Shown here one piece after another: positions 11,428 to 20,081 of a DNA stretch of 64,000 nucleotides (within the stretch, counting starts at the first letter, position 1; the number at the start of each line of letters is the position of its first letter). The translations under genes were made by a program, and so were the position numbers. Source of the DNA: VXNE01 sp965203615 (GTDB taxonomy: Bacteria; Pseudomonadota; Gammaproteobacteria; Pseudomonadales; Azotimanducaceae); contig OZ241900.1 in the NCBI GenBank assembly GCA_965203615.1, positions 1,798,001-1,862,000 of the forward strand, written 5' to 3'. The notes below the pieces were generated by a model. The model searched no databases. It was not told the origin of the DNA and saw only the letters and a program-made list of their open reading frames with translations.

Positions 11428-12023
11428 GGCTTAGTGCCCGAGTCGAGAGACGCTGTCGCACAGAAATAGCCGCGGACACGGGATGTGTTCGATCCGCTTC
11501 GCCAACTGCCCGCGAAACCGTTGGTCGCAATCTCGCGCACCTCCATCACCGTGTAGGCACCATCCGGAAGCACTCTGTCCCGCCGGTTCGCAGCCGAACC
11601 GAGACGCAGGAGAATGCGGCGCATTCCTTCCCGGTCGAATTCCAGCACAAGGACTCCCGGGGCCTGGGCCGCTTCGCTGCCGATGTCGCCTTCGTGGTGA
11701 GCATGCACCTTCCCCAGGTCGAGGTCCGCGGTGCCGTATAGGGGCGTCGATGCAGGCCCGAGCGTTTCTTGCCCCGGCACCTGCCGATGCAGCACGAGAG
11801 TCCCCCGCACCGACGCGATGTCCACGCCATCAACCCGTTGCACCATCGTCAACCGATAGCGTCCCGCATGAGTGGCCAAGGTTGCATCCGACCCGATTGA
11901 ACCCGAAGCCGGGGCGCAAGGCGGAACACCTGTTACAAGAACATCGGGCGGCAAGGCCTGTGCGAAAGCCGGGCAGCCAACCACCAGGGCCAATCCCACC
12001 AATACTCTTTTCTTCCGCTTCAA
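11424..12023 (-). CDS. Hypothetical secreted protein, operon partner of the metallopeptidase
   Basis: 199 residues. The N-terminus MKRKKRVLVGLALVVGCPAF is a clear signal peptide, with cleavage likely after AQA. The mature part has no motif I recognise. It is mostly beta-prone, with repeated phrases such as RYRLTMVQRVDGVDIASVRG and a C-terminal stretch ending YFCATASLDSGTKP. The stop overlaps the start of the metallopeptidase by four bases, so the two proteins are probably made in fixed proportion. An inhibitor, chaperone or cell-surface partner of the protease is possible but not shown. Confidence 0.65.
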   Translation of the reverse strand: MKRKKRVLVGLALVVGCPAFAQALPPDVLVTGVPPCAPASGSIGSDATLATHAGRYRLTMVQRVDGVDIASVRGTLVLHRQVPGQETLGPASTPLYGTADLDLGKVHAHHEGDIGSEAAQAPGVLVLEFDREGMRRILLRLGSAANRRDRVLPDGAYTVMEVREIATNGFAGSWRSGSNTSRVRGYFCATASLDSGTKP

Positions 12024-12174
12024 GTCGCGTCCGAATCCCTGCAGGACGTTGGCGAGAACATCACACCGACAACGCCGCTTTTCAAGGGCAGGGGGGAGCT
12101 CGAAACAGTGGGCGCCGGGCGGGGTATCCTAGTGGCATGGAGCGCTCGTTCGAGAGACCGATGCGGTGGGCCTG

Positions 12175-12339
12175 ATGAGATTCCTGAGAGCACTGCTGTG
12201 CAACCAGATAGTGATCGGGTCGTTTTTGATTCTCGCTTTCTGCCTCGCACTCGCCCTCGCCGGCGCCGTCCTTTCCTGGATGCACTACCGCGATCAGTAC
12301 GGCATCGGCTTGGCGGACTACTTCAGATTGATCTTCTAG
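12175..12339 (+). CDS. Small single-span membrane protein, 54 residues
   Basis: The reading frame MRFLRALLCNQIVIGSFLIL continues through a hydrophobic helix (about residues 11-34) to WMHYRDQYGIGLADYFRLIF. A basic start, one transmembrane span and a polar tail give a typical small membrane protein. It runs rightward and its stop overlaps the end of epmB by four bases tail to tail. There is no strong Shine-Dalgarno sequence before the ATG, only GGTGGGCCTG. I do not recognise the family. Confidence 0.5.
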   Translation: MRFLRALLCNQIVIGSFLILAFCLALALAGAVLSWMHYRDQYGIGLADYFRLIF

Positions 12340-13352
12340 GCGAGCACCGTCTTCGCCGTCCTGCCCGGTTCTTCGCGCACCAGCTTCGGCAGCAGGTAGC
12401 CCGGCAGTCTCTCGCCCATGGCATCGTGAATCCGCCTCGCGCGCTCGTCGGTCACATGGAACCCGTGCGTACCCAAAACGGCGTCCGGCATGTGCAGGTA
12501 GTACGGGAGAACCCCCTGGTCGAAGAGTCGTTCGGACAGGTCACAGAGGGTCGGTGCCGCGTCATTGACACCACGCAGCAGGACGCTCTGGTTGAGGAGG
12601 GTGATGCCTCGGACGCTTGCCAGGCAGGCAAACGCCCGGGCCGTGTCCGGATTCAGTTCATGCGGATGGTTGGCGTGCACGACGACGATCACTCGCAGGC
12701 GTGTCGACGCGAGGATATCCAGCAGTGCCCGCGTGACACGGGACGGCAGAACGATGGGCAGGCGGGTATGTATGCGCAGGCGTTGAATGTGACCGATCGC
12801 GTCGACACCGCGAACCAGGTTACGCAGCGCGGGGTCCGTCAGTACCAGCGGGTCGCCGCCGGACAAGATGACTTCAGTCACCTCCGCATCCTCCTGCAAC
12901 GCCGCCAGTGCCGCTTCGCGATGGTCAGCACCATGATCCTCGTACGGAAAGTGCCTGCGAAAGCAGTATCGGCAGTGGATGGCGCACGCCGACGCCGCGA
13001 TCACAAGGGCGCGCCCCCTGTACTTCTGGATCACCGCCGGCGCACGCGCAAAGCCCTTCTCGCGTAGCGGGTCGAGGCTGAATCGCGTCCCGTCGGGCAG
13101 AACGGACACCGGTTCCTGTTCCACCGCGGTCGGCAGGACCTGGCGCAGCAGCGGATCGTCGGGATCGTTCCGCCGCATGCGCGCCACGAAGGAACGCGGG
13201 ACACGCAGCGGGAATCCCGCATCCGCTCCGCCTTCGCAAACGTCGAGCGGCAACCCCAGCATGTCACCCAGTTCTGCCGCGGAAGAAACAGCATTCTTCA
13301 ACTCGCTACGCCAGACGTGCGGCTGCCAGGGAGCGGGATCGGCAAAATCCAT
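12336..13352 (-). CDS. epmB: EF-P (R)-beta-lysylation protein EpmB, lysine 2,3-aminomutase-like radical SAM enzyme
   Basis: 338 residues. The radical SAM cysteines are in CAIHCRYCFRRHFPY (about residues 107-121). Other family stretches are LRVPRSFVARM, NPDDPLLRQVL-like NDPDDPLLRQVL, ILSGGDPL, RLRIHTRLPIVLPSRVT and LLNQSVLLRGVND. EpmB turns L-lysine into beta-lysine, which EpmA attaches to elongation factor P to relieve ribosome stalling at prolines. The length fits the E. coli enzyme (342) when the ATG at 13352 is used. A GTG at 13376 would add eight residues. Neither epmA nor efp is in the window. Confidence 0.88.
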   Translation of the reverse strand: MDFADPAPWQPHVWRSELKNAVSSAAELGDMLGLPLDVCEGGADAGFPLRVPRSFVARMRRNDPDDPLLRQVLPTAVEQEPVSVLPDGTRFSLDPLREKGFARAPAVIQKYRGRALVIAASACAIHCRYCFRRHFPYEDHGADHREAALAALQEDAEVTEVILSGGDPLVLTDPALRNLVRGVDAIGHIQRLRIHTRLPIVLPSRVTRALLDILASTRLRVIVVVHANHPHELNPDTARAFACLASVRGITLLNQSVLLRGVNDAAPTLCDLSERLFDQGVLPYYLHMPDAVLGTHGFHVTDERARRIHDAMGERLPGYLLPKLVREEPGRTAKTVLA

Positions 13353-13591
13353 GTTGTCAGATCCGGTGGGTGGCACACAATTCTAAACGCCACGCGTTGC
13401 CGAAGTGACTCGAGGCCCGACTGAATCGGACTGCGGGGGGAGGTTTCACTCTCACCGCAGAAGGGCATCCCCTTTCGCCCCGATAGCCAACGTCCGCACC
13501 AATTTTGAGACATCTCGCACAGAACATGTGGCAGTTCACCCGATTCGCTCCAGGCCCGACACTCTTAGAATCCCCGAGGTCGCCAAAACCA

Positions 13592-14101
13592 ATGGAGTCC
13601 CATCAATTCGTGATGATCCGGAATCTGAGCGTCTTTTTTACCCTGGTGTTCGTGCTGACAACGACCTTCGACATTTGGACCACCTGGGTGGCCCTGCAAC
13701 TCGGCTACACAGAAACAAATCCGCTTACCGACACGAGTTCCATCCAGGCGATGGCTATTCCCGAGGTCTTTACGCTCTTTATTGGCATCGCCATGATTGC
13801 GACAGGGGTGCATTTTTCCAAGACGCTAGCTCCGTTACCCGACGAGAGATTCGCAACCTATGCAAAAAGGTTCTGGTCGACCGAGAAGTTCTTCAAGCTG
13901 CTCGTCTTCTTTCCCATGATTGTCGCCGTTGTTCGAATCGTAGTGGTTCTTAACAATGCATCCTTCATCTTTAATGGATGGGGTCTTTTCGGCGAAGACA
14001 CGCCGTGGGTGGATCTTGTCGTGATGTGGGTTTTCTTCATGATCTTCTTTAGACCCACGACATATATGGTCTACCGCGTCTGTCGTGTCTCAACGCCCTA
14101 G
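13592..14101 (+). CDS. Hypothetical four-helix membrane protein
   Basis: 169 residues starting MESHQFVMIRNLSVFFTLVF. Four hydrophobic segments are visible at about 8-32, 50-72, 100-125 and 140-160, separated by short polar loops such as TKTLAPLPDERFATYAKRFW-like sequence. A methionine at codon 8 is an equally good start. The base composition is more AT-rich than neighbouring core genes. I do not recognise the family; resemblance to small DUF5658-like membrane proteins is only a guess. It begins the interval with the double-glycine peptides, but no functional link is shown. Confidence 0.5.
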   Translation: MESHQFVMIRNLSVFFTLVFVLTTTFDIWTTWVALQLGYTETNPLTDTSSIQAMAIPEVFTLFIGIAMIATGVHFSKTLAPLPDERFATYAKRFWSTEKFFKLLVFFPMIVAVVRIVVVLNNASFIFNGWGLFGEDTPWVDLVVMWVFFMIFFRPTTYMVYRVCRVSTP

Positions 14102-14139
14102 CCGGCTTGCCTCCAACATCATTACCTTCAAAGGAACGG

Positions 14140-14283
14140 ATGACCTGCTCGCCGAGCCGGCCGTTTCCGTTCGTCAGTGAGTACTCCGTCGCTGGATTCG
14201 CCGCCGAGCGGGCCGGAATCGGTGGCAAGTGCGACGTGAGTCCCGGCAATGTATGCGTGAAGATTCCGCAATCTCCCACGTAA
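14140..14283 (+). CDS. Possible small peptide gene, 47 residues, two cysteines after a Gly-Gly
   Basis: The frame begins MTCSPSRPFPFVSEYSVAGF and ends with a segment KCDVSPGNVCVKIPQSPT directly after AGIGG. An AAGGA lies four bases before the ATG. A Gly-Gly followed by a short two-cysteine tail would fit a processed peptide, and two clear double-glycine-leader genes follow within 500 bases on the same strand. The leader lacks the conserved ELxxxE pattern, so this may simply be a chance frame. Confidence 0.3.
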   Translation: MTCSPSRPFPFVSEYSVAGFAAERAGIGGKCDVSPGNVCVKIPQSPT

Positions 14284-14365
14284 AACTTAGCGTCCGTCCT
14301 GCATCTCCTTCAATCCGGCATTGATACGCTTACGTTTTCATTCATCTGACAGAAGGGAGTATGTG

Positions 14366-14560
14366 ATGAGGGAATTGACAAAACTCGAAGCTGAACAAAC
14401 CGGAGGAGGAGGACCTGTTGTGGTTGCTTTCCTTGTGGCGGTCGGAGGCACTATTGTCGTTTCGTACGCCTACGAGAAGGCCGGGGGTCTCGAAGGAATC
14501 AAGCAGGGGATCAAACGTCTGGCCGATCACGTCAAGGATGCCGTGGGAAAGACGGACTGA
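14366..14560 (+). CDS. Double-glycine-leader peptide (class II microcin/bacteriocin-like), 64 residues
   Basis: The leader MRELTKLEAEQTGGG has the Glu-Leu-Thr...Glu-x-Glu-Gln-x-Gly-Gly pattern recognised by bacteriocin-processing ABC transporters of the C39-peptidase type. The core, about 49 residues, starts with a glycine-rich hydrophobic helix (VVVAFLVAVGGTIVVSYAY) and ends with an amphipathic basic segment (LEGIKQGIKRLADHVKDAVG). AAGGGAG lies seven bases before the ATG. A paralogue with nearly the same leader follows 160 bases downstream. No C39 transporter or immunity gene is visible in the window, so export would need a partner elsewhere. Confidence 0.7.
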   Translation: MRELTKLEAEQTGGGGPVVVAFLVAVGGTIVVSYAYEKAGGLEGIKQGIKRLADHVKDAVGKTD

Positions 14561-14567
14561 TGGGGCG

Positions 14568-14677
14568 GATCCAGAAAATGGACCAAGTACAAGTACAATG
14601 GCGTTTCGCTTGCATACTATACGGAAGAATCCACACCATAATTGAGGTGATCGTCTATTGGACACCATTTCTGGATC
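14568..14677 (+). repeat. 110-bp segment bounded by imperfect inverted repeats
   Basis: The left end GATCCAGAAAATGG (14568-14581) and right end CCATTTCTGGATC (14665-14677) are reverse complements apart from one extra A. They enclose 83 bases that contain no gene. The segment sits exactly between the two double-glycine peptide genes. It could be an internally deleted insertion sequence (MITE-like) or a long hairpin that limits read-through. Confidence 0.4.
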
Positions 14678-14720
14678 GGTTAATTTACCTATCTCGACCA
14701 AATAACAATGGAGCATTTTC

Positions 14721-14945
14721 ATGAGAGAGTTGACCATTTCTGAAGCCGAACAGACCAGTGGTGGAATCCCGATTGTCCTAGTGGGATTGTTAGGTGCCTT
14801 CGTAGGCCAGTTGATGCACGATGCTATGGGCGGAGCTGAAGGGATCGACAGGGGGGTGAAGAGGGTATATAACTTCTTCACCAAGGGAAGCGAAAAGTAC
14901 CAAGCATTCTGCAGCAAGCCACAGCATAGACCATATTGCGACTAG
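14721..14945 (+). CDS. Double-glycine-leader peptide (class II microcin/bacteriocin-like), 74 residues
   Basis: The leader MRELTISEAEQTSGG is a textbook double-glycine signal, with GGAG eight bases upstream of the ATG. The core of about 59 residues begins IPIVLVGLLGAFVGQLMHD, a hydrophobic helix with small residues. It continues with GGAEGIDRGVKRVYNFFTK, parallel to the GGLEGIKQGIKRLADHVK of the first peptide, and ends in a short tail with two cysteines (FCSKPQHRPYCD) that could form a disulfide loop. Leader identity and parallel core architecture indicate duplication. Antibacterial or signalling activity is inferred from the leader class only. Confidence 0.72.
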   Translation: MRELTISEAEQTSGGIPIVLVGLLGAFVGQLMHDAMGGAEGIDRGVKRVYNFFTKGSEKYQAFCSKPQHRPYCD

Positions 14946-15215
14946 GTCCTTTGGTCGATCCTGAGCGGGGGATGGGCCGCAAATCAAGTGCGGTTCATCC
15001 TCCAAACGCGCGCTACTAGTCAGCGCGGATTGCGACTTACCTCCCTCACATTCGGCCGCAGCAACACCGCGAGGTGCAGGGGCATCCGGTGTCCCCGCCT
15101 CGATGGCAAAGCGCATCGGAATTGACACCCGCCTCACGCGACTGCAAGTTGCGACCCAATGGTCTGCGAGGATCACCTTCGCGGGCATTCCACTGAACCG
15201 TCTGGGGGAACGACA

Positions 15216-16040
15216 ATGGCAACCGACACGCTGATACTGACTGAACGCCGGGGCAAAAAGGACGGCATTCTCTGGCTGACGCTCAACCGTCCGGAAAAAC
15301 TGAACGCCCTCACCTTCCCGCTACTGGGTCAAATGCGTGAGATCCTCGTGGAAGCCCGGTTCGACCGCTCGATCCGCTGCATCGTCATTACCGGGGCGGG
15401 ACGAGGCTTCTGCTCGGGCATGGACATGAGCGGCGCCGCGAACCCCGACCGGGAGCCACCGCCTGCTGATAGTGGTATCGATCCCGAAGGAAATCGTCTG
15501 AATTTTCGCCGCGAGACCGAGACCTACATCGCGCTCAAGCGCATCGAGGTTCCAGTAATCGCCATGATCAACGGACCGGCCGTCGGCGCGGGTTTCGACC
15601 TGGTGAGCCATTGCGATCTTGCGGTCGGTTCCACCGCCGCCCGCTACCAGGTGGCCTACGTCAAGCGGGGCGTGTTCGCCGATCTCGGCGGATTCTGGTC
15701 TTTGCCGAAGATTCTCGGGTGGCGCAAGGCGATGGAACTGATGATGACCGGAAGGTTCATGAGCGCCGAGGAAGCGCACGAAGCCGGTCTGACCAACTAC
15801 CTCGTCGAACCCGACGCGTTGGAGTCGCGGACCATGGAACTGGCGCTTGAGGTCGAAGCGGGGCCACCCATCGCCCAGAAACTCGGAAAAACCCTGGCCT
15901 TGCGCACGGCAAATCTGGACTTCGACAGTGCCATGCAGTGGTCCGAATCCGCGCTTCCCGTAGCCACCCTTTCGCGGGACTCGGTCGAAGGCATGAAGGC
16001 CTTCAGAGAGAAGCGGGAAACGGATTTCCAGGGTTACTAG
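15216..16040 (+). CDS. Enoyl-CoA hydratase/isomerase family protein
   Basis: 274 residues with the crotonase fold. The first oxyanion-hole segment is GAGRGFCSGMDMSG near residue 65, and the second is INGPAVGAGFDLVSHCDLAV near 125. The C-terminal helices include RFMSAEEAHEAGLTNYLVEP. The ATG at 15216 has TCTGGGGGAACGACA in front of it. Crotonases hydrate or isomerise acyl-CoA thioesters, usually in beta-oxidation. The substrate here is open. Neighbouring CoA-transferase and decarboxylase-like genes suggest organic-acid catabolism. Confidence 0.88.
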   Translation: MATDTLILTERRGKKDGILWLTLNRPEKLNALTFPLLGQMREILVEARFDRSIRCIVITGAGRGFCSGMDMSGAANPDREPPPADSGIDPEGNRLNFRRETETYIALKRIEVPVIAMINGPAVGAGFDLVSHCDLAVGSTAARYQVAYVKRGVFADLGGFWSLPKILGWRKAMELMMTGRFMSAEEAHEAGLTNYLVEPDALESRTMELALEVEAGPPIAQKLGKTLALRTANLDFDSAMQWSESALPVATLSRDSVEGMKAFREKRETDFQGY

Positions 16041-16059
16041 CCGGGAGCAGTGATCGGGG

Positions 16060-16650
16060 TCAGTCCCTCACCCCGCGGTTGATTCGGGAAGGCCTCGGTA
16101 AGAACAACGGTTCTGCTTCAGCCTCCCCCGAATCCAGCGCTTCCGGTCTCGGCGCGCGCCAGGCAGTCATCTCCCTCGCCGTGCGCCAACCCTCGTAATC
16201 CCTATCCAGCAGCACGAAGAATGCGCGTTCTTCGCTGGCAAAGACTTCGACGCACACGAGCGCATCTTGGCTGCGATACCCGGCGCGCGATATTGAAATG
16301 ACCGGCGCGCCGAATTCGGCGCGCAGTTTCCAGGGCGAGGCGTCCGGATCATCCACGAAGCGCACACGGTCGGAGAAACGGGACAGATCGAAGCCTTCGT
16401 CGCCACGGTTCGCCGCCAGGAACTGCTCGAACAGCGCCGCGGGAACCGCTTCTTTCATGACACCCTCCGACCGGCAATCCGAAGGTCGGCTGATGACCAC
16501 CACGTCGCCCATCGGCAATACGAACCCGGCGAAGAGGCTCGCCATGATGTCAGCCTCGCTCGGCGGTTCGAGCGGCGGCGGCCGCATCAGGTAGATACCC
16601 GCCGCAAATACGAGGAGAAGGGCCGCGCCGGCGGCGATCTTGAATTTCAC
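16060..16650 (-). CDS. Hypothetical membrane-anchored protein
   Basis: 196 residues. The N-terminal KIAAGAALLLVFAAGIYLM is a single membrane anchor or uncleaved signal, followed by proline-rich PPPLEPPSEAD. The rest is soluble, with VVVISRPSDCRSEGVMKEAV and FEQFLAANRGDEGFDLSRFS. No family is recognised. The gene ends 20 bases from the convergent enoyl-CoA hydratase gene and starts 70 bases from the end of the decarboxylase-like gene, so it could be the second gene of that transcript. Confidence 0.55.
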   Translation of the reverse strand: MKFKIAAGAALLLVFAAGIYLMRPPPLEPPSEADIMASLFAGFVLPMGDVVVISRPSDCRSEGVMKEAVPAALFEQFLAANRGDEGFDLSRFSDRVRFVDDPDASPWKLRAEFGAPVISISRAGYRSQDALVCVEVFASEERAFFVLLDRDYEGWRTAREMTAWRAPRPEALDSGEAEAEPLFLPRPSRINRGVRD

Positions 16651-16719
16651 GAACGGCGAGCGGCGCGACGACCGCGCTTACACGCGGTGCCTCAGTCCCT
16701 TCTCTCGTTGCCTGGACGG

Positions 16720-17688
16720 TTATGCAGGCTCGGGGTAGATGATCTCACCACCGCGCACCGTGCAGACCTTCTGTCTCACGGCATCGCCGCCACCACCTAT
16801 CCACCTCGAGTAGAAGCCGGGAACAGTCGCGTTCTCCGGTATCAGTTTCGACCATGGATCTTCCGGTCTGATATAGACCGTGACCATGCCGGGCTCCCAG
16901 GCGAGTTCCCGTGCCGGTTGCCCGCCGCCCCTGCCGGTGCCCCGGAGGAGAACCGAGCCGCCCTGTATCCAGTGCCACGATATCGAACTGCCCCCTTCGA
17001 CCCTTCCCAGAGCTCGCAAGGCGGCTTCGTCCTCCACCGGACCCGCGGCGAAATCGAGGGAATAGCGGACACTGCCCTCGTACCTGGCCTCGGCTCTTTG
17101 CGGCGTGAAGGTGATCTGATCGGCCACGTACTTGGGCCAGCCCCAGACGACACCCTCTCGGGTGTGGTACAGGGTCGGCACAGGGGCGCTCAACAACAGC
17201 CAGGACTCGATGCCATCGGGGCAAAGTGCCTTGACCGTGATCCGGCCTTCCTGGAAGCGCGTCAGGTTGCTTGCCTCCCTGTTCATATCAAGGAGCGTCG
17301 TGCCGACCATCGGCGTCTCCGGAACTTCCAGGGGCGGCGGCAGGAATGAGCGGTAGACGTCCATGTCCGCCGGCTCATGCGCGGCAAAGATACCCTGCGT
17401 CCCGGCGCCCATCTCGATCAGCTTGTCGAGTTGCTCGGGATTCGCCGGCGGTATATCCGGGTTTCCGGGGCCTCGACCGAGGTTGACCATTTCCCTCGCG
17501 TAAGGGTCCTCGGCAAAGCGGGCGACCGCGTCCATCAGTGCGTTGGAGCGGCGCTGGCGGATCGCCGAGAGTTTCCTGTCCAATTCATCATCGCCTTTCC
17601 CGAACTCCTGGTTGTCCATGGGGGTTCTTTCGGGCAATTCTGAAGCTGGTCCCGCGTATTCCTCTGGAATGAAGACGCTCTTGACCAT
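16720..17688 (-). CDS. Acetoacetate decarboxylase-like protein
   Basis: 322 residues. The segment GVVWGWPKYVADQITFTP resembles the active-site region of acetoacetate decarboxylase, where a lysine after Pro (PKK in the clostridial enzyme) forms the Schiff base. Here PKY keeps that lysine. A long charged N-terminal extension (about residues 1-90) with RQRRSNALMDAVARFAEDPY is not part of the classic enzyme. The start has GGGAGG eight bases upstream. The reaction may be a decarboxylation or, as in several ADC-like enzymes, an aldol or dehydration step. It sits next to CoA-transferase genes. Confidence 0.65.
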   Translation of the reverse strand: MVKSVFIPEEYAGPASELPERTPMDNQEFGKGDDELDRKLSAIRQRRSNALMDAVARFAEDPYAREMVNLGRGPGNPDIPPANPEQLDKLIEMGAGTQGIFAAHEPADMDVYRSFLPPPLEVPETPMVGTTLLDMNREASNLTRFQEGRITVKALCPDGIESWLLLSAPVPTLYHTREGVVWGWPKYVADQITFTPQRAEARYEGSVRYSLDFAAGPVEDEAALRALGRVEGGSSISWHWIQGGSVLLRGTGRGGGQPARELAWEPGMVTVYIRPEDPWSKLIPENATVPGFYSRWIGGGGDAVRQKVCTVRGGEIIYPEPA

Positions 17689-17774
17689 GGTTATTTCCTC
17701 CCGTAGGCGGTTTTTTTGAAGCGCCTTTTTTATATCACGAACTCTCAGGACTGCTTGCTGCGAGGCACGGTGCG

Positions 17775-20081
17775 TCAGCCCGCAACCACGCCGTCTTCCA
17801 ACAATCCGGTGATGGCCTCGGCGGTGTAGCCCAGTTCCTCCAGGAGCTTCACGCTATGTTCACCGGCAAGGCATGCGCCCGGATAGCGCCCGCCCCGCTC
17901 GAATCGCACGAGCGGCCCCTGACGCGGGTACTCGCCCCACTCCGAATGCTTCGCCGTCACGACCAGTTCTTCCGCGCGTGCGTGGGGATCGTTCAGCAGG
18001 AACTGCGCAGGCCAGTGTTCATCCGCACGCACGCAGGCAACGCCATTGCCATTGAGGCGCGTTTCCCAGGCGTCCGCATCGTCGGTTCGGAACCTTGCTT
18101 CGAGCCCCGCCTCGTCGTCCGCTCCGAGCCGCGCCCGGGCGTCTTCGTCCCCGGCGTACAGGAACACCCAGCCCGATCTGCACTCGTACAGGCGGCACCA
18201 CGGACCCAGCCCCAGCATGTTCCCGTCCACCGTCGCCCTTTCCGGCTTGCCCGGATAGGAGATGAAATCGTCCCAATTCGCGTATGCGTTGGCGCCGAAC
18301 ATGTCAACGAATATTCGCTGTCCCTTGCCGGTCATGTCGCGCGCCAGAAGACCCAGCGCCGCCGTGGTCGCAATGACCATCGACGTGTTCGGATCCGGAT
18401 TCGTGTCATTCGCCCGAAACAGTCTGCGCGCGGTTTCCCGCACCTCGTCGAGATCGAGCGGCCCATCCGGCGGCAGGCCTCCCATCTGCCAGACGACACC
18501 GCCGAGTGCCGCCCCCGGTATCGGATGCGTCGAAGGGCGTTTCGCCCCCGGTCCGTTGCGCCCGTATCCATTCGCCGACAGGTAGACAAGGTCCGGCTTG
18601 ACGCGCGAAAGGCTCTCGTAGTCGAGGCCCAGTCTCTCGGGCACGCTCGGACGGTAGTTATGAACAAGGATATCGGCCTTTGCCACGAGTCTCCGCGCGA
18701 TCGACCGCGCCTTCGATGACTTGAGGTCAAGACAGATGCTCTCCTTTCCGGTGTTGCATCGCACAGCGCCCAATCCGGCCATCATTTCCCGAAACGGATC
18801 TCCGCCGACCGGTTCGAACTTGATCACGCGGGCCCCCATGTCCGCCAGGATCGAAGCACCGAGCGGCGCGGCGATGATGGTTGCCGCTTCGATGACGGTC
18901 ACGCCCTCGAGTGGCCGCGTCGGCGCAGGTGTGTCTGTCGACGCGCGACTGCGGGGGGTACGCGACTTCTGGCGGAACAGTCGGTACGCCCCGTCGAGGT
19001 CGATCCGTTCCGGGGCTCCGCCGATTCGCGCCGGCGTCTCCGTGAGATCGGCCAGCGGCCCGAGCTGGGCGACCCCATCGACGGTGACAACGTGACCGTT
19101 GGCGACGACGTCCGGATCGGCCATCGCTGCCTGCGTGGTCTGGTAGGGGTGTGCCGCCACGCCTCCATGACCTACAAACTTCTCCATCCATTCATCGAGA
19201 GTGGCCGTCTCGATCGTCTTTAGCATACGGTTGCGCAGGTCTTCCTGTTCCGGCGAACCGTCGCGGGGCGTTCGGCCGTCCGGTGTCTCGATGCCCGCGA
19301 CCGCGAGAAAGTTCTCATGCAGGTGCGGCAGAAGATTGCCCAACTGAATCCAGCGGCCGTCTTTTGTGCGCACGCCGTGATAGTAGAGGCGCGGCATCAC
19401 TGTCACCGGATCGGTCGCCGTCTCCGGCGTAGACAGGATGCCGCGTTCACGCAAATGCGTTGTCTGCACGCCGCTCACGTCCTGGGGCAGCAGGCTCCGC
19501 ATCAGCGACGTGTCAAAGGCGAAGCCACGTCCCGATGTCCGACGCCCATGCAGGCTTGCAAGCACCGCCGCCGCAACGCTTTGCGACGCGGCATGCGTCG
19601 CCACCTGCACCGCCGCGTAACAGGGTCCCCGTCTGCCGGAGATGCCCTCCAGGCCCATCATCCGACCGAACTTCGCCGCCACGACCGACTCGACGGCCGC
19701 GTAGTCCCGGTACGGACCGTCTTCGCCGAAACCCGATACGACGCCGTACACGAGATCAGCCCGATGCTCCGACAAGCTGGCGTAGTCGAGGCGGAGCGCC
19801 TCCCGGCGTTTCCGATCCAACGTCGTCACAACCGCATCCGAAGCGTCGATGATGAGCGATCGCAGCCTGTCCACCGCCTGCGGATCGTCGAAATCCACCT
19901 CCAGCGTCGACTTGCCCCGCAGCCACATCTTCGACGAGGGCATCGCGCGAAACGGATCCCCGCCCGGTGGCTCCACCTTGATGACTTGGGCGCCAAAGTC
20001 CGCCAGCACCATGGTCGCGAGTCCCGTCACCGGGCCGAGACCCAGGTCCACGATTGCAATGTCACGCAGCGGTCCGCTCAC
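17775..20081 (-). CDS. Tandem CaiB/BaiF-type (family III) CoA-transferase, two fused domains
   Basis: 768 residues, about twice the usual length. The first copy begins LRDIAIVDLGLGPVTGLATM and includes the CoA-site phrase VIKVEPPGGDPFR. The second begins near residue 390 with LEGVTVIEAATIIAAPLGAS and VIKFEPVGGDPFR. A short linker rich in Arg, Ser and Thr joins them. Family III enzymes move CoA between carboxylic acids through an aspartyl thioester. In the first copy I do not see the usual Asp in the IADLTAG region (AVQVATHAAS stands there). The second copy has ANDTNPDPNT, so catalysis may rest on one half. Confidence 0.8.
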   Translation of the reverse strand: MSGPLRDIAIVDLGLGPVTGLATMVLADFGAQVIKVEPPGGDPFRAMPSSKMWLRGKSTLEVDFDDPQAVDRLRSLIIDASDAVVTTLDRKRREALRLDYASLSEHRADLVYGVVSGFGEDGPYRDYAAVESVVAAKFGRMMGLEGISGRRGPCYAAVQVATHAASQSVAAAVLASLHGRRTSGRGFAFDTSLMRSLLPQDVSGVQTTHLRERGILSTPETATDPVTVMPRLYYHGVRTKDGRWIQLGNLLPHLHENFLAVAGIETPDGRTPRDGSPEQEDLRNRMLKTIETATLDEWMEKFVGHGGVAAHPYQTTQAAMADPDVVANGHVVTVDGVAQLGPLADLTETPARIGGAPERIDLDGAYRLFRQKSRTPRSRASTDTPAPTRPLEGVTVIEAATIIAAPLGASILADMGARVIKFEPVGGDPFREMMAGLGAVRCNTGKESICLDLKSSKARSIARRLVAKADILVHNYRPSVPERLGLDYESLSRVKPDLVYLSANGYGRNGPGAKRPSTHPIPGAALGGVVWQMGGLPPDGPLDLDEVRETARRLFRANDTNPDPNTSMVIATTAALGLLARDMTGKGQRIFVDMFGANAYANWDDFISYPGKPERATVDGNMLGLGPWCRLYECRSGWVFLYAGDEDARARLGADDEAGLEARFRTDDADAWETRLNGNGVACVRADEHWPAQFLLNDPHARAEELVVTAKHSEWGEYPRQGPLVRFERGGRYPGACLAGEHSVKLLEELGYTAEAITGLLEDGVVAG

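Noticed and set aside
12108..13067. 319-codon plus-strand frame across epmB
   Set aside because: It is antisense to epmB, whose radical SAM motif is certain. The real plus-strand gene here is the 54-residue membrane protein in a different frame.
17700..17750. Possible plus-strand terminator AGGCG...CGCCTTTTTT
   Set aside because: The stem is only about five bases and no plus-strand gene precedes it. It lies in the upstream region of the decarboxylase-like gene, where AT-rich promoter sequence is expected.
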